Shown piece after piece: positions 27,176 to 35,982 of a DNA stretch of 52,534 nucleotides. Position numbers and translations under genes: made by a program. This stretch comes from Candidatus Zhuqueibacterota bacterium (GTDB lineage Bacteria; Zhuqueibacterota; Zhuqueibacteria; Thermofontimicrobiales; Sulfurfontimicrobiaceae): contig JAFGMA010000160.1 of NCBI GenBank assembly GCA_016927835.1, positions 1 to 52,534 of the forward strand. Direction: 5' to 3'. The notes beneath the pieces are model-generated. The model was not told the DNA's origin and made no database searches. It saw nothing but the letters and a program-made list of their open reading frames with translations. Positions within the stretch are counted from its first letter, which is position 1; each line of letters opens with the position of its first letter.

Positions 27176-28132
27176 TCAGTACTCATCCATAATTCTGACC
27201 CGGGAAGGTTGTGGTTGGGCATCGAATTGTTTTATCGTAAATTGGTGGCAGAAATATCCGCTGTATTTCTCGGCAAAATAGTCGCCTGCGAAATAGAAAA
27301 CAAAGGCAAAGGCGGTCCCTGCGATAACATCAATTACATAATGATATTGGCAATACATTAAAGAGATAGTAATACCGAATGAAAATGGCAGCGAAAAATA
27401 GAAAAATGGGCGTTCGTAGCGAAAGGAGAGGATCAGGATCACGACAACGATTAATTGATGCATGCTGGGAAATACGTCATGCTTATTGGCTTCTAGAAAA
27501 TTCAGCAAATTGCGCATGTTTTCGGCGATATAAACTCCCTGCACCGGATCAATATCCATATAAAACCGGGGACCCCGCGCCGGCACAAGCATGTATCCGA
27601 TATACCCCAAATAAAATGAAAAAATGAGGATGAAATATGCCTTTTCAACTTCCCATTGTTTTTTATGTAAAATTAAAAACGTCATTAAAATCAAGGGCAT
27701 GAAGTAATAATAGGAATAAAATAAATACATGATATCCGTCATAATAGGGCGCGCATGCCGTGCAAACCAGATCACCGGATGGATATCATAAAAATATGAA
27801 TCGATCGAATATAAAATGGTATCGAATTTTTCGGTTTCGATTGCCGGCAAATTAACAACCGGTAGAAACCATGACATGCTTTGAAATATGATAAGCAGAA
27901 AAATAACCGGATACCAGAAATATAACCAGAAATAAAGTTTTTCACTGGAAATTTTTGTTCTGAGGTAAATCAGAAGTATCAGCAGCAATAGCAGGAGAAT
28001 GTAAATCCAGGTAATATCTGCGAAAGAGTGCCGTCTAAAACCATAAATCACCGAAGTGGCAAGCAGGAATACCAGGTATGAAAAATGAAAAAAATCGACA
28101 TGACTTAATCGGTTCTTAAAAAACGCTCGCAT
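27176..28132 (-). CDS. PAP2-superfamily membrane phosphatase or phosphotransferase
   Basis: 318 residues with about eight hydrophobic segments. The catalytic signatures are LVPARGPRFY (family motif 1-like), VFPSMHQ (SxxxH, motif 2) and HYVIDVIAGT (motif 3), as in PAP2/inositolphosphotransferase-type enzymes. Such proteins dephosphorylate or transfer head groups on lipid phosphates on the outer face of the inner membrane. The C-terminal 30 residues (FDAQPQPSRVRIMDEY) are polar. It is convergent with the DUF2007-like gene. The start has no good ribosome binding site. Confidence 0.85.
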   Translation of the reverse strand: MRAFFKNRLSHVDFFHFSYLVFLLATSVIYGFRRHSFADITWIYILLLLLLILLIYLRTKISSEKLYFWLYFWYPVIFLLIIFQSMSWFLPVVNLPAIETEKFDTILYSIDSYFYDIHPVIWFARHARPIMTDIMYLFYSYYYFMPLILMTFLILHKKQWEVEKAYFILIFSFYLGYIGYMLVPARGPRFYMDIDPVQGVYIAENMRNLLNFLEANKHDVFPSMHQLIVVVILILSFRYERPFFYFSLPFSFGITISLMYCQYHYVIDVIAGTAFAFVFYFAGDYFAEKYSGYFCHQFTIKQFDAQPQPSRVRIMDEY

Positions 28133-28615
28133 CGGTATTCGAATTCGATTTATTGGATCAGGGCTTTTGCGCTAAATGAAGCAAAATCAAAGACGACTTT
28201 CTCGATGAATCGTCAAGGCAGATGCCAGCTTCATTCAATTCAATAATTGGCATTATATTTTTGTAATATTTATAAAATAATTTAAAATATTTTAAAAGTC
28301 AAGTCTATTTCCTGAATTTTGAAAAAATCCTGGTTTGAGACCATCAAACCCGAGTCCGATTTTTAACCGGCGAATCCGCAACCTGCAAGCACCCGTAAGA
28401 CAATGCCTGGTCGCTTTTGTGCTATAGAAAGCAGTTTTTTCGGGCATAGACTTCGACCGCGAGACAGCATGATCAGATTGTCATAAAGCTGATCATCATT
28501 TAAAGGGTATCCATTGGCAGATTAAAGCCACTTCGTGCATAATGTATACATCTGCGAATTTCCTTACAACGATTTCGCATAAATTCGAATAAATCGCTAC
28601 ACACGGAGGTAATTG
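28133..28615. other. Divergent intergenic region with a hairpin
   Basis: About 480 bases between the PAP2 gene and the subtilisin-like gene. The left 150 bases are very AT-rich. A hairpin GGTTTGA-GACCA-TCAAACC lies at 28332-28350; on the minus strand it is followed by AGGATTTTTT, which would look like a terminator, but no minus-strand gene is known to end there. The middle (28380-28460) is more GC-rich and could be a structured RNA, but I could not match it to a known riboswitch or small RNA. Confidence 0.4.
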
Positions 28616-31549
28616 ATGAGTTCCACATTAAAGGAAAGCGGTTGTAAGCGAGGCTTCCGACGCCTGTTTTCGACACTGTTCATAAGCTGTATTGGGTTCT
28701 CTGCATTATTTTCCAGCGCAAACGAAAGTGACGATCCTCTCTGGACATTCCTGTCCACCCAATCGATTGGCGCTGCCCAGTTTGTCAAGGCGAATCCGAC
28801 TTACGATGGTCGCGGCGTGGTGATTTTCATTTTGGATACCGGGGTAGATCCGGCGGTTTCGGGTCTGCGAAAAACATCGACCGGCGACACCAAAGTCATC
28901 GACGTTCGGGATTTCACGGGGCAGGGAGATGTCGATTTATATTTTGGTGAGTCCAAGATGGAAGGTGACGAATCGTATATCACACATCCGGACGGACTCA
29001 GGCTCTGCGGATTCGATGCGGTGGACTTCAAACCAACAAATAATGAATACTTAATCGGCTACCTAGATGAAGAGCGGTTCATTAACTCAAGGGTAGATGA
29101 TATTAATAATAATTACATCATCGATGATCACTTCGGCATTCTTGTGTTTGAGGCGAAACGTGATGATGCCATTGAAGTTGTCGCGTATATCGATACCGAT
29201 GCGGACGGGCATATTGATGATGAAAAACCGATTCATGACTATCATGTCAATTACGAGACATTTCAATTGCGCGGCCGCAACCGCGAAACAGATAAAAATT
29301 TACTTACATTTGCAATAAATATTTCGATAGATGAAATGCGCGTATCGATCCATTTTGATGATAGTGGTCACGGTACGCATGTCGCCGGCATTGCCGCCGG
29401 TTACCAGATCAATGATCAAGCCGGTTTCAACGGTGTAGCTCCCGGGGCGCAAATCATTAGCCTCAAAGTGGGTAACAATACGTATGCCGGAGGGGCGAGT
29501 GTTTCAGGAAGCATAAAAAGGGCACTGCGTTTCGGCATCGATTATATCAGAGAGAACGACGTAGCAGGAGTATTTAATCTAAGCTATGGTCTGGGTTCGG
29601 AATATGAGGGCAACAGCGTCCTTGAACAGCATATGGACCGTTTGCTTGCGGACAATGAGGATATAATGATTTGTTTGAGCGCCGGCAATATGGGACCAGG
29701 CATTTCATCCTCGGGCTGCCCTGCTTCGTCGTATCGTGCCATTGCTACCGGCGCCTTGCTGCCTCGCACGATCGCGCGCGATATTTATGGCGCTTCGCTG
29801 CCGGATGATAAAGTATTCATTTTCAGTGCCCGCGGCGGAGAAGTCAATAAACCGGACCTGCTTGCTCCTGGAGCTGCCATATCATGCGTCCCCGATTTTA
29901 GATCGGACGCTGAAATGCAGGGAACCAGTATGGCATCTCCACATGCAGCGGGCGCGGTGGCGCTGTTGATGAGCGCGGTGCTTCAACAAAATACAGATGC
30001 CCCGCTCAAAGGAGCTATCATCAAACGGGCGCTGAAATATAGCGGCTCCCTGGTACGAGGCTATGATTTGATCGAGCAAGGAACTGGTATTATCAATGTG
30101 CCCCGGGCGCATGAAATTTCAAAATCCTGCTATGACCAAAATGAATTCAACATGCTGCTCGATTATCAAATTGAAACCAATTGCCCGGCATATCCGGATG
30201 GCAAAGGCACTGCCGCATTTTGGCGCGCTGGCGGTTACTTTCCACCGGAGACCGAACCGCAAGCGTTTTTCATCAAAGCGATTTTTCCTTCGTCGTTGGA
30301 GGCAGACCAGCGGGCAGCCTTTTTCCGTTCATTCGAATTGCGCTCTTCAGATGACTGGTTGAGTGCTGAAAAACGCTTCGTTTTCATTAAAGGCGAAAAC
30401 AGCGCCCGTATCGATGTTAGATACAATGCAGATAAAATGAAGGAGCCGGGTCTCTATTCAGGCAAAATAAGCGCTTATCGCAAAGGAAACGACGAAACTC
30501 CTGAATTTGAATTGAAAAACACGATTATCATCCCGCATCAATTTCATGCGCTGAATCAATATCAAAAGTGCTTCATGAATCAGAAGCTTTCGCCCGGTAG
30601 CGTCGAGCGCTATTTCATTCTGGTTCCGCCGGCGGCGTCGATGATGCAGGTGAAGTTTCAGGCAGTAAAGGATAAATGGTGCGAAATCGTCCCATATCTG
30701 TTTGATCCGGACGGGCATCGGTATTCCGTGCTTGCCCGGATTTCATCCCGGAAGGAAAATGAGGTAATTAAAACGCTCACGACCGAAAACCTGCAGCCGG
30801 GAATATGGGAAATTGTCGCGTATTGCCCATTTGAAGAAGTCAAGCCTTCATATTTCAACGCTGAAGTGAATTTTACCGGGCTAAGCATCGATCCGCCCAA
30901 ACTAACGACTTTTGAATATGAAATGGGCACACAGCCCACCGGGCAATTTTCCATCAGAAATCAATTCAATCGTCCTTTCGATGGCACTGCAAAAGGGCTA
31001 TTGGCGGGCTATAAGCGCACACGACGAATCAAGCTCTCCGCAGGTGATGACGACTATCGCTATTATTTCAAAACTTCACCGGATGTTGACAGAATCGTCT
31101 TTGAAACTGAAATGTCACGCGATGTATTCCTGAATTTTACCGATGTGGCTTTGAATATTGTCGGTCAAGATGAGCAGTATGTTGTCAAGGAAGGAATGAA
31201 TTTTCGCTTGAAACGAATTCAGCTCTCAAATCCCGGCAGCGGTCAATATACATTTGAGCTATTGGCGGCTCTTGCTGATCCTGATTTTGCAGGACGATGG
31301 GAGTTTTTGCTGACTGAATATCACTATTTGAGACAGCAGGATTATATTGATATTTATGTAAAAAAAGATGGCAGGTCGACCTTTCAGGTTTATCCGGATC
31401 AGGAAGTGACCCTCGATTTTACACTTGAAGATGCGCCCAGGGTTGCACCCTCGGGTTTTGTGAATTTTGGATTGATTTTTTTGAAAGATAAATATAGCAG
31501 GGAAATCCAAACCACCTTGCCGGTTGCGATAAAAACCGGCGTCGAATAG
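28616..31549 (+). CDS. Large subtilisin-like (S8) serine protease, tripeptidyl-peptidase II-like
   Basis: 977 residues from ATG 28616, six bases after GGAGG. A signal peptide is likely (basic N-terminus, then LFSTLFISCIGFSALFSSA). The catalytic triad is Asp74 (FILDTGVD), His252 (SGHGTHVAGIAAG) and Ser438 (GTSMASPHAAG). A roughly 170-residue insertion between Asp and His, carrying Asp-rich stretches (DDINNNYIIDDH, IDTDADGHIDDE) that resemble calcium-binding loops, and the long beta-rich C-terminal half (about 520-977) recall tripeptidyl-peptidase II and its bacterial relatives. Probably periplasmic or secreted. No inhibitor or chaperone gene is adjacent. It stands alone on the plus strand. Confidence 0.9.
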   Translation: MSSTLKESGCKRGFRRLFSTLFISCIGFSALFSSANESDDPLWTFLSTQSIGAAQFVKANPTYDGRGVVIFILDTGVDPAVSGLRKTSTGDTKVIDVRDFTGQGDVDLYFGESKMEGDESYITHPDGLRLCGFDAVDFKPTNNEYLIGYLDEERFINSRVDDINNNYIIDDHFGILVFEAKRDDAIEVVAYIDTDADGHIDDEKPIHDYHVNYETFQLRGRNRETDKNLLTFAINISIDEMRVSIHFDDSGHGTHVAGIAAGYQINDQAGFNGVAPGAQIISLKVGNNTYAGGASVSGSIKRALRFGIDYIRENDVAGVFNLSYGLGSEYEGNSVLEQHMDRLLADNEDIMICLSAGNMGPGISSSGCPASSYRAIATGALLPRTIARDIYGASLPDDKVFIFSARGGEVNKPDLLAPGAAISCVPDFRSDAEMQGTSMASPHAAGAVALLMSAVLQQNTDAPLKGAIIKRALKYSGSLVRGYDLIEQGTGIINVPRAHEISKSCYDQNEFNMLLDYQIETNCPAYPDGKGTAAFWRAGGYFPPETEPQAFFIKAIFPSSLEADQRAAFFRSFELRSSDDWLSAEKRFVFIKGENSARIDVRYNADKMKEPGLYSGKISAYRKGNDETPEFELKNTIIIPHQFHALNQYQKCFMNQKLSPGSVERYFILVPPAASMMQVKFQAVKDKWCEIVPYLFDPDGHRYSVLARISSRKENEVIKTLTTENLQPGIWEIVAYCPFEEVKPSYFNAEVNFTGLSIDPPKLTTFEYEMGTQPTGQFSIRNQFNRPFDGTAKGLLAGYKRTRRIKLSAGDDDYRYYFKTSPDVDRIVFETEMSRDVFLNFTDVALNIVGQDEQYVVKEGMNFRLKRIQLSNPGSGQYTFELLAALADPDFAGRWEFLLTEYHYLRQQDYIDIYVKKDGRSTFQVYPDQEVTLDFTLEDAPRVAPSGFVNFGLIFLKDKYSREIQTTLPVAIKTGVE

Positions 31550-31673
31550 CCGCAACGGCTAAGGAGAACGAAGTATTGATTTATTTGGTTGAAGACCTTT
31601 CAGGTGTGTGCTTTTGGGTAAATTAAAAAATTTGCCCTACGAAAACATGGCGTTTCAAAACCCCTTTAAATAG

Positions 31674-31705
31674 AAAAACCGTCGGGCTATTGTCTTGCCC
31701 GACGG
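31674..31705 (-). terminator. Rho-independent terminator of the motor operon
   Basis: A perfect nine-base stem CCGTCGGGC (31679-31687) and GCCCGACGG (31697-31705). Read on the minus strand it is followed by TTTTT (31678-31674), about 120 bases after the stop of the AgmX/TonB-like gene. It could also slow plus-strand transcripts from the subtilisin gene (CTTTAT follows on that side). Confidence 0.85.
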
Positions 31706-31826
31706 CTTTATGAAATAAAAAATGGTAAATAACCAACATTAAGCTTGCCCAATTGATCCATGCCAAATTGGAGCGTAACTTAAACACACATTCACCGGCT
31801 GCGAGTTGCTAACGTATGAAAGCCGA

Positions 31827-33071
31827 CTAATAGCCGAACGTATATACCTGCCTGAATGTCGAATTGCCTTTTTTGGCATCGATTGCACCGAAATCGTCCC
31901 AGCGCCTGATACGATTGATGATACAGCGTTCAACACGATCGTTATTAATTGTTGAAGACACCAGTTTTACATCCTGCACTTTGCCACTGGGAATGATTGT
32001 AAATCGCACAACGACCTTGCCTTTCAGGTTGGGATTTCGCTTGAGTTCTCGTTGATAGCAGGTTTGAATCGCAGCATTGTGTTTATTAACAATCTCGGAA
32101 ACATCATCAGGATTACGTCCGCCACCATGACTTCCGGACGCACTTTCGACGATAGCGGGTGCATCAGCGACCATCAAATCGCCTTTACGGGACATGTCTT
32201 TGGAATTTGCTTCCGCCAAATTGCCGATCAGTTCATCGATGCTGCCCCCGGATTTGGAGCGCTCGCCACGCGCTTTGCCGCCCCTGGCGCCACTTCCCTT
32301 GCCCGAACCTGTTACTGATCCATCGCTCCGTTTCAAGCCATCAAGATTGCTCAACACATTTCCTATATTGTCTGTGCTGGGACCGATATCACCCAGAATA
32401 TCTACGACGCCTTCACCAGATCCTTCACCGCTGCTAGCTGTGAGCAATCCAAGTACGCCTTTTGTGCTTACCTCTTGTGAGATCGCATCGCGGGAACGTT
32501 TTCGAGCTGCTATGGCATCACTGCGACCCGCTTTTCGTTCTTCCGCGGTACTGGTTTTTGTTTCGGCTATACTTTCTTTCTCGTCCTTTCCTTGATCTTC
32601 AGCTTCTTCAGCTTCCGCCTCATTTTTTTCAGCATTTTTAGCTTTGGAATCAGCTTTAGTGATCGCATCGGACTCATCGAGTTGCTGATCAGTTTCAGCT
32701 TCCTCAAATTGGACAACATCCTTATCCAATACCAGACTGGCAAACTTCCGCTGGATACGCGCAATATCATCTTTTGTAAATTCTTCCACAGGCGCATTAT
32801 TTAAATAATAGAGCATGCCAAACAAATGAACGACAAATGAACATAAAAGAATACCGATAAATCGTTTATCGATATAATCGAAAAAATGTCGTTCGAACTC
32901 GCTTGGAAATTTTAGCAGCGAAAATTGGGCATCCGGATTCATTGCATAAGATGAAGAACCAGGATCTGCAGATTTGCGTGAATGGCTCCCAATCGACGAT
33001 TGTTTTTTTTGACGTTCCACATCAACCTCATATATTTGCGATTTGAAATTGCGGACAAATAAGAAGGTCAT
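31827..33071 (-). CDS. AgmX/PglI-type TonB-like energy-transducing protein
   Basis: 414 residues from ATG 33071 (TTG 33083 and ATG 32942 are alternatives; no strong ribosome binding site decides). One inner-membrane helix near residues 70-90 (FIGILLCSFVVHLFGMLYYL) follows a 70-residue cytoplasmic N-terminus. A long acidic and Lys-rich linker then crosses the periplasm (QQLDESDAITKADSKAKNAE onward), with Gly/Ser-rich segments (GSGKGSGARGGKARGERS). The C-terminus matches the AgmX/PglI-type tail: TCYQRELKRNPNLKGKVVVR, SGKVQDVKLVSSTINNDRVE, CIINRIRRW, with its pair of Cys. In Tol/Ton and Agl-Glt systems this protein carries force from an ExbB-ExbD motor. It is the last gene of the motor operon. 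Confidence 0.85.
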   Translation of the reverse strand: MTFLFVRNFKSQIYEVDVERQKKQSSIGSHSRKSADPGSSSYAMNPDAQFSLLKFPSEFERHFFDYIDKRFIGILLCSFVVHLFGMLYYLNNAPVEEFTKDDIARIQRKFASLVLDKDVVQFEEAETDQQLDESDAITKADSKAKNAEKNEAEAEEAEDQGKDEKESIAETKTSTAEERKAGRSDAIAARKRSRDAISQEVSTKGVLGLLTASSGEGSGEGVVDILGDIGPSTDNIGNVLSNLDGLKRSDGSVTGSGKGSGARGGKARGERSKSGGSIDELIGNLAEANSKDMSRKGDLMVADAPAIVESASGSHGGGRNPDDVSEIVNKHNAAIQTCYQRELKRNPNLKGKVVVRFTIIPSGKVQDVKLVSSTINNDRVERCIINRIRRWDDFGAIDAKKGNSTFRQVYTFGY

Positions 33072-33331
33072 CCTTGAAATCAATGTTCGATGGATAGTGC
33101 CGCTTTGCCGGGCAAAGTTTAGCTTTCTCAGTTTTTTTCAATATCGCCCGGCATCGATGCAAAGATTCGGATTCAATTTTTTGATACAACGACCAATTCT
33201 TATTCTGCTGATTCGTGAGCAAGGAATCCTTACTCTATGTGTTTAGTCGTTAAATCTTTTCAAAAAATGAATCTGAAAATTTGCCATTCGGCAATAAATT
33301 CCCCTGCTTTTTAATTCTGCTCTGTATGGGC

Positions 33332-33844
33332 TCAATCCGTCTTTTTGTAGACAACGAGCCTCATATTTCCGTATTCAGCCCTGCCGCAAGTTGCCATTAC
33401 TTTGACAAGCAGCTTATATGGCAGGCGATAATCGCCTTGAATCGTAACTTTATGAGAGAATTTGGTTCCGTATAATTCTTCCATTTTTTTCGCTTCTTTG
33501 GCGAAAGTAGTCAATTTATTGAGCAATGGTGTAATGATCAATTTATACTCATCTGCAACCAGTTTCGCGGGATCTTCACTCGCTTCGAGCAGCACAGGCG
33601 AATCATTAACCAAAATCTCCTTGCGAGTCACCACCAGATCAAGCGCAACCTCCGGGGGAGTTTGAACCGTTGATTTGGGGAGTTCCAGATGGTCGGAAGG
33701 ATTAATGAGTTGTCCCTCGGTTGAATAAGTTTTCAGCAAAAACACGAGGATGATTGTAAACATGTCCATCATCGACGTCAGGTTCAATTTTGCTTTTCCG
33801 GGATCTGTATTGTGTTTTTTAGCACGTGATGGAATGAAAGCCAT
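33332..33844 (-). CDS. ExbD/TolR-family protein with intact proton-carrying Asp
   Basis: 170 residues, one N-terminal membrane helix and a periplasmic domain. The helix reads LNLTSMMDMFTIILVFLLK, so the conserved Asp that carries protons in ExbD, TolR and MotB stators is present (MMD). The periplasmic part contains VTIQGDYRLPYKLLVKVMAT, typical of the ExbD peptidoglycan-side fold. It is the second of two ExbD-like genes in the operon, separated from the first by about 310 bases. Confidence 0.9.
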   Translation of the reverse strand: MAFIPSRAKKHNTDPGKAKLNLTSMMDMFTIILVFLLKTYSTEGQLINPSDHLELPKSTVQTPPEVALDLVVTRKEILVNDSPVLLEASEDPAKLVADEYKLIITPLLNKLTTFAKEAKKMEELYGTKFSHKVTIQGDYRLPYKLLVKVMATCGRAEYGNMRLVVYKKTD

Positions 33845-34155
33845 AATAGTTACCCCTGTTTTTACAGGTAATTAGTGTATCCCAAATTTTGTAAAACGAA
33901 ATAATTCAAATCACGACCTTCCAGTCTTAAGCACCTGAAAGAGTTTTGAATAATGGAGCCGGATCGATCAATCTCCTGCTTGTAGCCATCCGGCTTAATT
34001 CACTTGCGCTGTTGCCACCCAGGTGGCAGCAACTCGTAATCACCAGTTTGGTTATTTTTGAATTCCAATCCTCAAATTCCCCGGTAACAAGCCAATTCAT
34101 TGCTTAGAATCCTTTTGAAATCAAAATCAACAGACGCATCTCGCCGAAAACATGC
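33845..34155. other. Intercistronic gap between the two ExbD genes
   Basis: 311 bases without an ORF inside an otherwise tight operon. It holds two inverted repeats: AGCCGGAT (33957-33964) with ATCCGGCT (33988-33995), and TGCCACC-CA-GGTGGCA around 34013-34028. These may be an RNA processing, attenuation or internal-promoter region that sets the ratio of the two ExbD proteins. Confidence 0.45.
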
Positions 34156-34737
34156 TTAGAAAATAACACCCGCTGAAATTGATACTTGCGGAAAAAGCTC
34201 ATCTTTTGGGGTCCAGGCTTTTGTAATTCCGGTGCTGGAATCACGAATTGTATCTGCTTTAAATGGTGCTCGGGCGGCATCCATCGTGCTGACCAGCACC
34301 TGGTAAACTATATCCGATTCCGCCATGATGACGATTTTGTCTGTATCCGGGAATTTATCTTCGACGCGGGTTTTTATCAGCATCAGCTTTTGATTAAGTT
34401 TTTCATAATCATACTCACCATTCGCACTTACAGGGATTGATACGCCGGATTCATCATCGCCTTTTAGGATTGCCATTGAACTTGAAAGAATGAATCCTTT
34501 TTCGGAGATTGTGATTCCCATGTCAAGTTTGCGCTCTTTTTCTTTTGGCAAATCTACCAGGGCGGATCCGGGACCGACAGATGGCGGCAGATTCAATTCG
34601 ATGATCCCTAATTTTATAAATTGGGCGGATGTCAAAAGCAGCGGAATCAGAACAACCATCAGATTCATGATCGGCGTCAGATTCGGCTCGGCGCTTTCTT
34701 GTGAATGAGTTCTTCGTAATGATGGTTTGAATGCCAT
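34156..34737 (-). CDS. ExbD/TolR-family protein lacking the proton-carrying Asp
   Basis: 193 residues, one membrane helix then a periplasmic domain. The helix reads NLTPIMNLMVVLIPLLL: where ExbD and TolR have Asp (xPxxD), the codon is AAT, Asn. The rest of the fold, including DKIVIMAESDIVYQVLVSTM, is conserved. It starts two bases after the ExbB-like stop, so its product is made with the motor channel. A subunit that cannot carry the proton would make the stator dimer asymmetric with its Asp-containing partner at 33332. Whether this is known in related lineages was not checked. Confidence 0.88.
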   Translation of the reverse strand: MAFKPSLRRTHSQESAEPNLTPIMNLMVVLIPLLLTSAQFIKLGIIELNLPPSVGPGSALVDLPKEKERKLDMGITISEKGFILSSSMAILKGDDESGVSIPVSANGEYDYEKLNQKLMLIKTRVEDKFPDTDKIVIMAESDIVYQVLVSTMDAARAPFKADTIRDSSTGITKAWTPKDELFPQVSISAGVIF

Positions 34738-34739
34738 GA

Positions 34740-35390
34740 TTATTGATTCCCGGTAATTAGGTTAATCAGTTTTACAGTATGCTCATCAATTTCATCGATA
34801 ATTTTTACAGTTTTATTATGGATAAATGTATAAAGCAAAATTGCTGGTACAGCGATGATCAATCCGAGCAAGGTGGTATTCATGGCTACTGAAATACCGC
34901 GAGCGAGCATTTGCGCTTTCATGGTGGCATCGATACCAGGTGCCGACACGGATTTAAAAGCCTCGATCAGCCCGTAGATTGTTCCCATCAACCCGATCAA
35001 GGTTGACACATTACCGATCATTGCCAGAAAATTAGTACGCTCCTGCAATTTGGGAATGACTTCCAGAGTTCCTTCATCTACGGAATTTTGGATAGTACGG
35101 AAATCTATGGAATCGCTTTCGCTAACTTTTTTCAAACCACACATGACGACTTGCGGCAGTGCTTTCTTTCTGGCTGACGCACATAATGCCACAGCTTTTC
35201 GATAATCGCCCGCTTTCACTAATTTTCGAATCTCAGCCATAAAACGCGATGCATTGATATTCGATCTCACCAAAATATAATACCCACGTTCAATCGCAAT
35301 AGCTACCATGAAAATTGCCATTACGAATAACATCCACATAAAAAGCCAACCAGCTTGATCCGGACTAAAGTTTCTAAGCATATCAGCCAT
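34740..35390 (-). CDS. MotA/TolQ/ExbB-family proton channel protein
   Basis: 216 residues, three membrane segments: near residues 14-32, and the pair NVSTLIGLMGTIYGLIEAF and SVAMNTTLLGLIIAVPAILLY, which is the MotA_ExbB signature with its conserved polar Thr residues. It forms the proton-conducting pentamer around an ExbD dimer and converts proton motive force to movement. ATG 35390 follows GGAGGTCTTAA, the strongest ribosome binding site in this operon. Neighbours are two ExbD genes downstream and large periplasmic TPR proteins upstream. Confidence 0.93.
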   Translation of the reverse strand: MADMLRNFSPDQAGWLFMWMLFVMAIFMVAIAIERGYYILVRSNINASRFMAEIRKLVKAGDYRKAVALCASARKKALPQVVMCGLKKVSESDSIDFRTIQNSVDEGTLEVIPKLQERTNFLAMIGNVSTLIGLMGTIYGLIEAFKSVSAPGIDATMKAQMLARGISVAMNTTLLGLIIAVPAILLYTFIHNKTVKIIDEIDEHTVKLINLITGNQ

Positions 35391-35483
35391 TTAAGACCTC
35401 CATTAAGTTAAACACGTATTTGTATAAAATGCTTAAATGATAACAATCATAATTTTTTTGACTATACGCATACCATGAACGGT

Positions 35484-35936
35484 TCACATCTCATCCAAAT
35501 CGTCCTGGTCTTTCTTTTTTGATTTTGATTTTAATTTCTCCTTCGAGGGTGGCTTTACATCAATTTTTTTGATTTTGATGACATCTTGCCGGTCTTTGCC
35601 CAAGAACATCGGCTTTTTCGGAATTTGCTTCAATTCGTTTTCGAAGGAACGATCAACGAATTCAGCCTTACTCAAGTCCGGCTCCACACGTTTGGGCAAT
35701 ATTGAAACTCTCGGTTTTTCAACCACCGCCTGAATAACAATTTCATCAAGGCTTATTTCAGTTCCGGCGGTTTCTTTCATATCTCGAGGCACAGATTCTT
35801 TTTTGGCTTTTGCTTTAAGGGTGTCGATTGGCGCCTTACTCGAGTCTTGTGCAATCACACAATTGCCGTGAAAGTCAATGAAAACTGAGAGCGCGAACAA
35901 TACAATTAATCGAAGGCATAGTATCTGATTTTTCAT
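35484..35936 (-). CDS. Small exported Lys-rich protein in the motor operon
   Basis: 150 residues with a signal peptide (CLRLIVLFALSVFIDFHGNC to VIAQ). The mature part is low in hydrophobics and very rich in Lys, with KSKSKKKDQDDLDEM at the C-terminus and a central EIVIQAVVEKPRVSILPKR. I recognise no family. The EKPRVSILPKR segment resembles linkers seen before secretin- or TolB-type partners only loosely. Position between the TPR gene and ExbB suggests a periplasmic component of the same machine. Confidence 0.65.
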   Translation of the reverse strand: MKNQILCLRLIVLFALSVFIDFHGNCVIAQDSSKAPIDTLKAKAKKESVPRDMKETAGTEISLDEIVIQAVVEKPRVSILPKRVEPDLSKAEFVDRSFENELKQIPKKPMFLGKDRQDVIKIKKIDVKPPSKEKLKSKSKKKDQDDLDEM

Positions 35937-35982
35937 CGGTCATTTTTTCCGATTTCAAGCGTACAATGCAAAATTTCCTGCT

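Noticed and set aside
28332-28350. Hairpin with T-run on the minus strand as a gene terminator.
   Set aside because: No minus-strand gene ends before it; kept only as an observation about the spacer.
28380-28460. Riboswitch or tmRNA-like RNA in the spacer before the subtilisin gene.
   Set aside because: No match by eye to the cores of TPP, FMN, cobalamin, SAM, glycine or c-di-GMP riboswitches, nor to SRP or tmRNA features.
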